The notes under the pieces: model-generated
The model's input: the letters and a program-made list of their open reading frames with translations, nothing else
The model's database searches: none
Told to the model about the DNA's origin: nothing
Shown here: one piece after another, positions 1 through 7,090 of the stretch
Layout: each line of letters begins with the position of its first letter
Numbering within the stretch: the stretch's first letter is position 1
Position numbers and translations under genes: made by a program
Assembly (NCBI GenBank): GCA_035504415.1
Contig: DATJRY010000011.1
Span: forward strand, 124,001 to 188,000
DNA: 64,000 bases
Direction of reading: 5' to 3'
DNA from: Candidatus Sulfotelmatobacter sp.
GTDB lineage: Bacteria > Vulcanimicrobiota > Vulcanimicrobiia > Vulcanimicrobiales > Vulcanimicrobiaceae

Positions 1-114
1 CACGGCGCGTCCGAGCGAGAGGCCCTGCGCTCCGACCCAGCCCGGCTGCGTGCGCTGCAAGATCTGCTCGTGGACGACATCCGTTTCTACGAGCGCCTGC
101 GCAGCCGGCGGTGA
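1..114 (+). CDS. C-terminal end of a possible sulfotransferase (partial)
   Basis: An open frame enters from the left edge and ends at TGA 112-114, so only the last 37 residues are visible. The tail reads as an acidic/leucine-rich helix ending in IRFYERLRSRR, the kind of ending seen in sulfotransferases. The convergent neighbour 12 bases away is a clear sulfotransferase, which makes a decorating role plausible. Too little is visible for a firm name; it could be another enzyme with a helical C-terminus. Confidence 0.4.
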   Translation, partial: HGASEREALRSDPARLRALQDLLVDDIRFYERLRSRR

Positions 115-126
115 CGTGAGACGGGG

Positions 127-849
127 CTACGGGCTGACGACGGGATAGCCGAGCAGTTCGAAGTCGTCGCGGAACAGCTCATTGATCCGGCGGATCGACG
201 CGCTGTTCATTCGTGAGGTGTACTTGTAGTCGCCCGGTCGAAGCGGAAAGGGCGCGACGTCGACGTTGGCGCTCGTCCGTTCGGGAATCGGGATGCCGAG
301 CCGGCGGCAGAGGAGCTCGAAATCAGCCTCGAACTCCTCGACCCGGCCGACGAAGTCGACGGCCTGTGCGCCCGCATAGTGCGTCCAATAGTGAGCCGGG
401 TGGAGCGGAAGACTGCTGTTGCGCCCGATCTCGTAGACTTGGTGTTCCTCGAGGCTCGCCATCCAGGCGTCGAAGTCGTAGCCGGCGGCGATCAGCTGAG
501 CGGCGTTCTCGCTCAGCTGCCGCACGACCAGCGATCGAACCCACGGTGTGCGGAACGGGACGAGCGGCTGCTGGTCGCGATCGCGCAGCAGCTGACGAAA
601 GCCGGAGTATGCACGGTCGTACGGGTTGCGCACGAAGGCCGCGGTGAAGTAGCCAAGGCTCGCCTCGGGCAACGCGCGATAATCCGCGAGGGTAAGATGG
701 CGGTGAACGACCCGCTGGAGCGCCGCATTGAAGTCATAGAACCGCTCGTGCTCGCTCTCGTCGTATGCGACCAGACGCGTCCAAACTGTACTGCTCGCGC
801 ACTTCCACGGTACCAAGAGCACGAACCGGTACCGGTGTGAGACGATCAT
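127..849 (-). CDS. Sulfotransferase (carbohydrate sulfotransferase family)
   Basis: Predicted to transfer sulfate from PAPS to a glycan. The N-terminus (residues 10-21, VLLVPWKCASST) has the 5'-phosphosulfate-binding loop P-x-K-C/A-S-S-T right after the first beta strand. Residues 72-84 (FVRNPYDRAYSGF) give the 3'-phosphate site with Arg74 and Ser82. The length of 240 aa fits Golgi-type sulfotransferase homologues of bacteria. ATG at 847-849 is the natural start because the fold begins at once. It is the last gene of the minus-strand polysaccharide operon, 45 bases after rfbD, so the substrate is probably the exported rhamnose-containing glycan (inference). Confidence 0.85.
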   Translation of the reverse strand: MIVSHRYRFVLLVPWKCASSTVWTRLVAYDESEHERFYDFNAALQRVVHRHLTLADYRALPEASLGYFTAAFVRNPYDRAYSGFRQLLRDRDQQPLVPFRTPWVRSLVVRQLSENAAQLIAAGYDFDAWMASLEEHQVYEIGRNSSLPLHPAHYWTHYAGAQAVDFVGRVEEFEADFELLCRRLGIPIPERTSANVDVAPFPLRPGDYKYTSRMNSASIRRINELFRDDFELLGYPVVSP

Positions 850-894
850 CGAGACGAGAGCGCGCCCAGCGCGGGCGAGGCTGCGGCGCTCAAC

Positions 895-1779
895 CTACCC
901 GGCGGCGATAGCGCGCGTCGCGCGAGCAGCGAGGAAATCGTCGAGCGCGTCTTCCCACGCCGGGAGCGGTGCAATTCCGGCTGCGGCGAAGGTCGTGTTC
1001 TCGAGCGGCGAGTACATCGGCCGCTGCGTCGGGTTGCCGAACGAGGCGTACGTGATCGGCTCGAGCCGCGCGTTCGCGAAACCAGCCTTGCGAAATGCGC
1101 ATTGCACGAACTCGAACCACGAGCAGGCGCCGGCGTTGGTGACGTGGTGCGTTCCGTACGCGTTCGCGTCGATGAGGTCGCGCATCGCGCGTGCGACGTG
1201 AGGCGCGTACGAGGGCGAGAAGATCATGTCGGCGACCATGCGCGTCGGCTCACCGCGCTCAGCCTGCTGCAAGACTTTCTCGATCAGCGTGTAGCCCTTG
1301 TTCGAGGTGCCCGCCGCGCCGAAGACGCCGCTCGTTCGCACGATGTAATGCCGCGGCCCGAGCCGGCGCGCCAGCAGCTCGCCGGCGAGCTTCGAGGCGC
1401 CGTAGGCCGTGCGCGGCTTGGCTGCGTCGTCCTCCCGGTATGCGCGCCCGAGCGTTCCGTCGAAGACGTAGTCGGTGCTGACCGTCGCGAACGCGATGCC
1501 CCGCTCCGCGCACGCTCGGGCCGCGGCGTCGACTGCGAGCGCGTTGATCGCGAACGCCCGCTCGGGCTCGCGTTCACAGATGTCGACGTGGTGGAATGCC
1601 GAGCAGTTGACGAGCACGTCGGGGCGCTGCTCGTCCAGAAATCGCGCGATCGCGGTCTGGTCCTCGAATGCAAGCTCGGCGTGCGCGGGCGTCACCAGCT
1701 CGCGCCCCGCAAAGGTCTCGACGAGCGCCGACCCCAGCTGTCCGGACGCGCCGACGATCGCGATTCGGCGTGCGCTCAC
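895..1779 (-). CDS. rfbD: dTDP-4-dehydrorhamnose reductase
   Basis: Last step of dTDP-L-rhamnose synthesis: NAD(P)H reduction of dTDP-4-dehydro-L-rhamnose. A Rossmann motif GASGQLG lies at residues 10-16; further on are the RmlD features STDYVFDG and YGASKLAGE (Tyr/Lys pair). The frame is open further upstream, but I choose GTG 1777-1779, which overlaps the TGA of rfbA as GTGA and puts the nucleotide-binding strand at the usual distance from the start; 294 aa is normal for RmlD. With rfbB and rfbA immediately upstream it completes part of the rhamnose pathway; the rfbC 3,5-epimerase is not in this window. Confidence 0.93.
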   Translation of the reverse strand: MSARRIAIVGASGQLGSALVETFAGRELVTPAHAELAFEDQTAIARFLDEQRPDVLVNCSAFHHVDICEREPERAFAINALAVDAAARACAERGIAFATVSTDYVFDGTLGRAYREDDAAKPRTAYGASKLAGELLARRLGPRHYIVRTSGVFGAAGTSNKGYTLIEKVLQQAERGEPTRMVADMIFSPSYAPHVARAMRDLIDANAYGTHHVTNAGACSWFEFVQCAFRKAGFANARLEPITYASFGNPTQRPMYSPLENTTFAAAGIAPLPAWEDALDDFLAARATRAIAAG

Positions 1780-2513
1780 GTCGGCGCCAGCTTCCGCTGG
1801 CGCTCCTCCGCCACCAGCTGCGCGGCACGGAACAGCGATTCGAATTGGCCGGCGTCGGTCCACCAGCCCTCCAGCTCGTCGAAGTAGCAGTCACCGGCGG
1901 CGATGTAGGCGTTGTTGACGTCGGTGATCTCGAGCTCACCGCGCTTGGACGGCTGCAGGTTGCGCGCGTAATCGAAGACGCGGTTATCGTACATGTAGAT
2001 GCCAGTCACCGCGTGGCGGCTCTTGGGTACCGCGGGCTTCTCCTCGATCCCGACGATGCGGTCGCCGGCGAACTCGGCGACGCCGAAGCGCTCCGGGTCC
2101 TCGACCTCCTTGAGCAGCAGGCGGCATCCGCTGGACTGCCGCACGAAGCGCTGCACGTGCGGCGTGATGTCGTCTTGGATGATGTTGTCGCCTAAGATCA
2201 CGATGATGCTCTCGCCGGCCGCGAAGTGCTCGCAGAGCTTGAGCGCGGCGGCGATTCCGCCCTCGCCTTCCTGGTAGGTGTAGGCGATGTGCGGCAGGCC
2301 GAAATCACGGCCGTTGCCGAGCAGCCGCAGGAAGTCGCCTGCGTTACTGCCGCCGGTGACGATCATGATCTCGCTGAGCCCGGCCTTGCATAAGGTCTCG
2401 AGCGGATAGTAGATCATCGGCTTGTCGTAGATCGGAAGCAGATGCTTGTTGGTCACCTTCGTCAGCGGGCGAAGTCGCGTGCCGAGGCCACCGGCGAGAA
2501 CGATTCCCTTCAC
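1776..2513 (-). CDS. rfbA: Glucose-1-phosphate thymidylyltransferase
   Basis: Makes dTDP-glucose from dTTP and glucose-1-phosphate, first step of dTDP-rhamnose synthesis. The nucleotidyltransferase signature GGLGTRLRPLT sits at residues 8-18, followed by the conserved P-K-P-M-I-Y-Y-P block (YDKPMIYYP). At 245 aa it belongs to the short class lacking the C-terminal allosteric extension of the ~290 aa enterobacterial RmlA. Start is GTG 2511-2513, 9 bases after the rfbB stop; its TGA overlaps the rfbD GTG. The short class may have different feedback control by dTDP-rhamnose (inference). Confidence 0.93.
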   Translation of the reverse strand: MKGIVLAGGLGTRLRPLTKVTNKHLLPIYDKPMIYYPLETLCKAGLSEIMIVTGGSNAGDFLRLLGNGRDFGLPHIAYTYQEGEGGIAAALKLCEHFAAGESIIVILGDNIIQDDITPHVQRFVRQSSGCRLLLKEVEDPERFGVAEFAGDRIVGIEEKPAVPKSRHAVTGIYMYDNRVFDYARNLQPSKRGELEITDVNNAYIAAGDCYFDELEGWWTDAGQFESLFRAAQLVAEERQRKLAPT

Positions 2514-2522
2514 GTCAATCTC

Positions 2523-3536
2523 CTAGCGGTGCGCGTACTGACGCTCGTAGTACGCCCGAAATTCACCCGACTTGATCGGTCGCCACCACGCCTCGTTGTC
2601 GCGGTACCACGCGACCGTCTGGGCCAAACCTTCTTCGAACGGCACGCGCGCGCTCCAGCCGAGCCGACGCGCCTTGGCGCTGTCGAGCGCGTAGCGGCGA
2701 TCGTGCCCGGCACGGTCGACGACATGACGCACGCTGGTTTCGAACGAGCGACCCGTCAGCTCGAGCAGCCGCTGCGTGATGGCGAGGTTCGTGCGGCTGT
2801 TTCCGCCGCCCAAATTGTAAGCGTGGCCGGGGCGCCCGTGCTCGAGCACGTGCGCGATGCCGCGCGCGTGGTCGTCGACGTGGAGCCAATCGCGCACCTG
2901 CAGGCCGTCGCCGTACACCGGGACCGTCTGATCGTCGATCAGGTTGGTGACGAACAGTGGGATCAGCTTCTCGGGGTACTGATGCGGCCCGTAGGTGTTC
3001 GAGCCACGCGTGATCAGCACGGGCAGGTCGTAGGTGGTGTGATACGCCAGCACTTGCAGGTCGCCGCCGGCTTTCGACGCGGCGTACGGGCTGCGCGGCC
3101 GGATCGGATCGTCCTCGGTCGAGGCGCCGCTGGGCACGTGCCCGTAGACTTCGTCCGTCGAGACCTGCAGGAAACGCTGAATCCGGTGACGCCTGACGGC
3201 CTCGAGCAGCACGTGCGTCCCCATCACGTCGGTGCGGATGAACGCCTCCGGATCGAGGATCGAGCGGTCGACGTGCGTCTCGGCGGCGAAGTTGACGATC
3301 GCGTCGACGCCCTCACCGATCGCTTCGTCGACTGCATGCGGATCTGCGATGTCACCGCGGACGAACCGGTACCGCGGATCATCGGCGACCACCGCGACAT
3401 TGGCGGGATTCGCGGCATACGTCATCGCATCCAGGACCGTAATCGCGACGTCCGAGCGCTCCTGTAGGCACCCTCGCACGAACGCGGAACCGATGAACCC
3501 CAAGCCTCCGGTCACCAGCCATCTACGGTACGTCAC
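2523..3536 (-). CDS. rfbB: dTDP-glucose 4,6-dehydratase
   Basis: Converts dTDP-glucose to dTDP-4-keto-6-deoxyglucose. Extended SDR with GGLGFIG at residues 10-16, the catalytic STDEVYG block and YAASK (Tyr/Lys), plus the RGSNTYGPHQYPEK segment typical of RmlB. 337 aa is the family length. Start GTG 3534-3536. It lies between the coiled-coil methyltransferase (58 bases upstream) and rfbA (9 bases downstream), so it is in the same transcription unit. The product feeds rfbD and could also feed other 6-deoxysugars. Confidence 0.95.
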   Translation of the reverse strand: MTYRRWLVTGGLGFIGSAFVRGCLQERSDVAITVLDAMTYAANPANVAVVADDPRYRFVRGDIADPHAVDEAIGEGVDAIVNFAAETHVDRSILDPEAFIRTDVMGTHVLLEAVRRHRIQRFLQVSTDEVYGHVPSGASTEDDPIRPRSPYAASKAGGDLQVLAYHTTYDLPVLITRGSNTYGPHQYPEKLIPLFVTNLIDDQTVPVYGDGLQVRDWLHVDDHARGIAHVLEHGRPGHAYNLGGGNSRTNLAITQRLLELTGRSFETSVRHVVDRAGHDRRYALDSAKARRLGWSARVPFEEGLAQTVAWYRDNEAWWRPIKSGEFRAYYERQYAHR

Positions 3537-3594
3537 GGGATTAGCCGTTCTGAGCCCGGTGCGCCATCTCCCGTTTCAGGCAAGCGTGCGCGCT

Positions 3595-5226
3595 TCAGCG
3601 GCGAATCTTCCCGACGATCTGGCGCAGCGGCGCGGTCACCTTCCAGGAGTGGGACGCGAGGACTTCGCGCAAGAACACGCCGTCGCGGCGCGCCTGGTCG
3701 AGCTCCTCGTTCAGCGCGGCGATCTGTGCCCGCGCCGCCACGCCCTCGGCCTGTGCTTGCGCGAGCCCTTCGCCCAGCGCGATCACCTCGCCCTCGCGGG
3801 CGGTAAGCCGACTCTGCGCCTGCGCGAGCGACTCACGCAACGCCGCCAACTCGTCCTCGCGTACGGCGAGGCGGCCGCGCGACTCCGCGAGCGTCGCGCG
3901 GAGCGCCGCCGATTCGTCTTCACGCGCGGCCAGGCCGGCCTGGGCGGCCACGAACGCGTCGCGGAGTGCCGTCGACTCGTCTTCGCGAGCACGCAACCCC
4001 GCCTGCGCCGCCACGAGCGCATCGCTGAGCGCCGCCGACTCCTCTTCACGCGCACGCAAACCCGCCTGCGCGGCGGCCAGCGCGTCGCGCATCCGCGTCG
4101 ATTCGTCTTCATGCGCCGCGATGTCGACCTGCGCTGCCATGAGCGCGGCACGAAGCGCGACGGCTTCCTCTTCGGCTAAGCCGCGGTCGCTCTCGGCCGT
4201 AGCGAGCACCGCGCGGACCTCATCCACCTCCGCTTCGCGTCCGGCAAGCGTGCCTTGCGTTTCCGCGAGCTCCGCCTTCACACCCTCGGCGACCGCTTCG
4301 AGCTCCGCCCAGGCTGCGGCCCGCGCCGCGATCTCCCCCTCGAGTGCCGCACAGCGCGCGGCGAGGTCCCCCGGCGCCGCGTCCTGATCGGCCGGGAGCG
4401 CCGGCAATTCGGCCGCGTCCGACGAGAGCGGCAACGCATTCGCGGTAGCCCCGTTGAGCCGCTCGTGGCGCAACGTATTGAGTTCCGTCCAGATAGCGTC
4501 GAGCAAGTCGTCGGCGGGGTCCAGATACGCCGAGCTGACGTCGACGCTCAGCCGTTCGTCCGAGCAGATGGCGACGAAATAGAGCGGGTTGGTCAGCGTC
4601 GGCAGAACGTTCGCGATGCCGTCCCGAGCGCCGCTGTGCCAGGTCGGCGACTCGCTGACGGCACCTCCCAGCGGATGCACGAGCGAGAGCGCAGCCAGCC
4701 GCTGTCCGTAGAACGCCACGTGACGGAAGCGCCGCACGAGCAAGTCACGGAACTCGTCGAAGTAGAGCTCTTTCTCGTGATACGGATTTGAATATTGCGG
4801 GAGGTCCGAGTAGGTCAGCTTATTGGGCGAGGAGATGATCAGCACGCCGCCGGGGACGAGCACGCGCCGCAGCTCGTCGAGCATGCGCTCGTGCTCGGTG
4901 AGGTGCTCGATCGTCTCAAACGACACGGCGACGTCGACGCTGTCCTCGCCGAGCGGAATCTGCGTACACGAGCCGTAGAGAAACCGCACGTTCGCGGCGT
5001 AGTAGCTGCGCCGCGCATGGTCGACCGAGCGCGGATCGACGTCGACGCCGGTTACCTCGGATGCTACCCGGGCGAGGAGCGCGGAGCCGTATCCCTCGCC
5101 CGAAGCGATGTCCAACACCCGCCGGCCCGCGCAAAAGCGCGCGGCGAGCGCGTAGCGGTGGAGATGCTCGTAGTGAATCTGTCCGCCGATGGACGGAACG
5201 TATCGTTCGCCGGTAAACTCCATCAT
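3595..5226 (-). CDS. SAM methyltransferase with long 21-residue-repeat coiled coil
   Basis: Residues 1-~250 are a class I methyltransferase: MEFTGERYVPS opening, motif I VLDIASGEGYGS, and a 'VSFETIEHL' motif. From about residue 338 to 505 come eight near-perfect 21-residue (three-heptad) repeats of the type RDALAAAQAGLRAREEESAAL, predicted as an extended coiled coil. The last 38 residues contain SHSWKVTAPLR and a basic, amphipathic tail, a C-terminus common in membrane-associated glycan enzymes. ATG 5224-5226 has GAGG 8 bases upstream and lies 10 bases after wzm. A methyltransferase plus coiled coil next to wzm/wzt resembles the chain-terminating ruler WbdD, but no kinase domain is evident. 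It might instead simply methylate a sugar. Confidence 0.85.
   Translation of the reverse strand: MMEFTGERYVPSIGGQIHYEHLHRYALAARFCAGRRVLDIASGEGYGSALLARVASEVTGVDVDPRSVDHARRSYYAANVRFLYGSCTQIPLGEDSVDVAVSFETIEHLTEHERMLDELRRVLVPGGVLIISSPNKLTYSDLPQYSNPYHEKELYFDEFRDLLVRRFRHVAFYGQRLAALSLVHPLGGAVSESPTWHSGARDGIANVLPTLTNPLYFVAICSDERLSVDVSSAYLDPADDLLDAIWTELNTLRHERLNGATANALPLSSDAAELPALPADQDAAPGDLAARCAALEGEIAARAAAWAELEAVAEGVKAELAETQGTLAGREAEVDEVRAVLATAESDRGLAEEEAVALRAALMAAQVDIAAHEDESTRMRDALAAAQAGLRAREEESAALSDALVAAQAGLRAREDESTALRDAFVAAQAGLAAREDESAALRATLAESRGRLAVREDELAALRESLAQAQSRLTAREGEVIALGEGLAQAQAEGVAARAQIAALNEELDQARRDGVFLREVLASHSWKVTAPLRQIVGKIRR
3712..4215 (-). repeat. Eight tandem 63-base (21-residue) coding repeats
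   Basis: Eight consecutive in-frame units inside the methyltransferase gene encode [RS]-x-A-L-x-A-A-Q-x-x-L-x-A-R-E-x-E-S-x-A-L-like segments. The central units are the most alike; outer ones are degenerate. The 21-residue period equals three heptads, so gain or loss of a unit would lengthen or shorten the coiled coil without breaking its register. Such arrays are prone to slippage or recombination, so copy number may vary between strains (inference). Confidence 0.85.
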
Positions 5227-5236
5227 GCCGCGGCCC

Positions 5237-6052
5237 TCAGAGCAGATCCATGAAGTCACGCCGCAGCGCGCGGAATAACGCGTGCCCGACGCATGCACAG
5301 ACGATTGCGACGGCCAGGAAGCCGCCCACCAGCGAAAAATCGATGGGACCGTGGCCCAGGGTGACCTCGCGCAGCGCTCCGATCGCCATGCCGACCGGAT
5401 TCATCGTCAGGTACGGGCGGATCCCGGCCGGTACGAGCGCGGCCGGGTAGAAGACCGGGCACGTCATCCAAATCACGAAGCTGAACACGCCCCACAGATA
5501 GAGCAGGTCACGGAAGAACACGTAGAAGGCAGCAAGCGCCAGACCGAATCCGGCGCACAGGAGCAGCACCCCCGCGAAGACGATCGGCACCAGCACCGCG
5601 CGCAGCGGATCGTGGGTGAGGACCGCCGCCAGCACGAGGACGACGGGAAAGGTCGTCGTCAGCTGCTGGAAGGCGTTGGCACTGAGTGCCGCGATGGGAA
5701 ATATCTCCGGGTCCAGCGCGATCTTGTTCAGCAGTCCGCCGTTGGCGACCACGGACGAGAGCGCTTCCGTGGTCGCCTGCGAGAAGAACACGACGACGGT
5801 GACGCCGACGAAAGCGGAAAACACATACCGCAGGATCGACCCGCCGTAGTATGACGCGAACGCGGTCCCGAAGATCGTCGTGTAGAGCGCCGTCATCAGG
5901 ATTGGGTTCGCGAACGACCACAGGACGCCGAGCGACGTGCCGCGGTAGCGCGTCTTGAGCAAGCGCAGCGCCGACATTCTCACTAGCTCGAGATGCCGGC
6001 GCCAGCCGGCCGGCACGGCCGGCATCGAGCCGCGCGCCAGTGCACCGATCAC
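5237..6052 (-). CDS. wzm: ABC-2 type polysaccharide export permease
   Basis: Membrane subunit of an ABC exporter that moves undecaprenyl-linked polysaccharide across the inner membrane. After an amphipathic N-terminus (RHLELVRMSALRLLKTRYR, the TagG/Wzm interface helix) there are about six hydrophobic segments, including the conserved RDLLYLWGVFSFVIWMTCPV region near the C-terminal half. 271 aa fits Wzm/TagG. GTG 6050-6052 overlaps the wzt stop as GTGA, so translation is coupled to the ATPase, as expected for obligate partners. Confidence 0.92.
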   Translation of the reverse strand: MIGALARGSMPAVPAGWRRHLELVRMSALRLLKTRYRGTSLGVLWSFANPILMTALYTTIFGTAFASYYGGSILRYVFSAFVGVTVVVFFSQATTEALSSVVANGGLLNKIALDPEIFPIAALSANAFQQLTTTFPVVLVLAAVLTHDPLRAVLVPIVFAGVLLLCAGFGLALAAFYVFFRDLLYLWGVFSFVIWMTCPVFYPAALVPAGIRPYLTMNPVGMAIGALREVTLGHGPIDFSLVGGFLAVAIVCACVGHALFRALRRDFMDLL

Positions 6053-7071
6053 AGCAGCGCTTCTCCTTCGACGATTTCCATGATCACCGCGTCGTCGACG
6101 ATGAGGACGTCCTGCGGGCCGTAGTGGCTCCGCAAGATCCAGTTGATCGTGATCGCGTGCCGCCGCCCGTCTTGGATCAGGTACAGCGTCTCGTCACCCG
6201 AACGCCCCTTGACGACGATCTGGCCGCGCGGATCGTGGTGCGCGAGGTCGACGAGGTCCTGACCGCGCCGGAAGCTCGCCATGGTGGGAATCGTCGCCAG
6301 GTACGCGTCGGCGGCCTCCGAAGCCGCACCGTCGAACCGCACCTTGCCGTGGTCCATCCAGATGACGCGGTCGCACGTGCGCGCGACGGTCGCCATGTCG
6401 TGGCTGACCAGCAGGATCGTGCTGTGCTCGTCCCAGTAGTGCTCGATGCGGGCCGCGCACTTGCGACGAAACCGCTCGTCTCCGACGGAGAGCACTTCGT
6501 CGACGAGCAGGATCTCGGGTCGAAACTCGGTCGCGATCGCGAAGCTCAGACGCGCAGCCATCCCGGAGGAGAGCGTCTTGGTCGGCTCGTCCCGGTGCTC
6601 GCGCAACTCCGCGAAGTCGAGGATGTCCTCGATCCGCTCACGCACGTCCCGCTCGGAGTGCCCGAGCAGGACGGCGTAATAGACGATGTTGTCGACCAGC
6701 GAGAGCTCCGCGTCGAAACCGACGCCGAGCTCGATCAGGGGTGCGACGCTCGCGGAAACGGCGACGGAGCCGCGGGTGGGCTCGAGGATGCCGGCGATCA
6801 GCTTGAGCAGCGTGGACTTACCGCTGCCGTTGGGCCCGATCAGGCCCACCTTCTCACCGCGCTTGATCTGCAGCGTGACGCGTTCCAGCACCGTCCGGCG
6901 GCGGACGCGGCGAGAGCGCCCGGAAACCAGCCGCAGGAAGCTCCGCTTGAGGTCGTAGTGGAGCTCCTCTTGCGTGCGCCGGATCAGGGTGACCCCGTCC
7001 AGGGCGATCGCCGGGGCGGCTGAGGTCTGCGGAGACACGCGCTCGGCTTGTTTGCTAAGGGTCGAGTGCAT
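6049..7071 (-). CDS. wzt: ABC polysaccharide exporter ATPase with atypical C-terminus
   Basis: ATPase partner of Wzm. Walker A GPNGSGKST at residues 79-87, signature LSSGM at 167-171, Walker B ILLVDE at 187-192, switch His224. ATG 7069-7071 is 19 bases after the upstream glycosyltransferase; the longer open frame upstream only shadows that gene. The tail after about residue 260 is only ~80 residues: it contains a LYLIQDGRRHAI...GPQDVLIVDD...GEALL pattern, not the ~150-residue Ig-like carbohydrate-binding domain of E. coli O9a Wzt. It may be another kind of reader domain or just a structural cap. Confidence 0.92.
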   Translation of the reverse strand: MHSTLSKQAERVSPQTSAAPAIALDGVTLIRRTQEELHYDLKRSFLRLVSGRSRRVRRRTVLERVTLQIKRGEKVGLIGPNGSGKSTLLKLIAGILEPTRGSVAVSASVAPLIELGVGFDAELSLVDNIVYYAVLLGHSERDVRERIEDILDFAELREHRDEPTKTLSSGMAARLSFAIATEFRPEILLVDEVLSVGDERFRRKCAARIEHYWDEHSTILLVSHDMATVARTCDRVIWMDHGKVRFDGAASEAADAYLATIPTMASFRRGQDLVDLAHHDPRGQIVVKGRSGDETLYLIQDGRRHAITINWILRSHYGPQDVLIVDDAVIMEIVEGEALL

Positions 7072-7090
7072 CGAGTTCTGACCCTGTGGT

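Noticed and set aside
850-894. Terminator-like GC hairpin between rfbD and the sulfotransferase gene
   Set aside because: The stem CGCCC/GGGCG is short and no T-run follows in either direction.
3712-4215. CRISPR or satellite array
   Set aside because: The 63-base units are in frame, vary mainly at third codon positions and encode heptads; there are no unique spacers.
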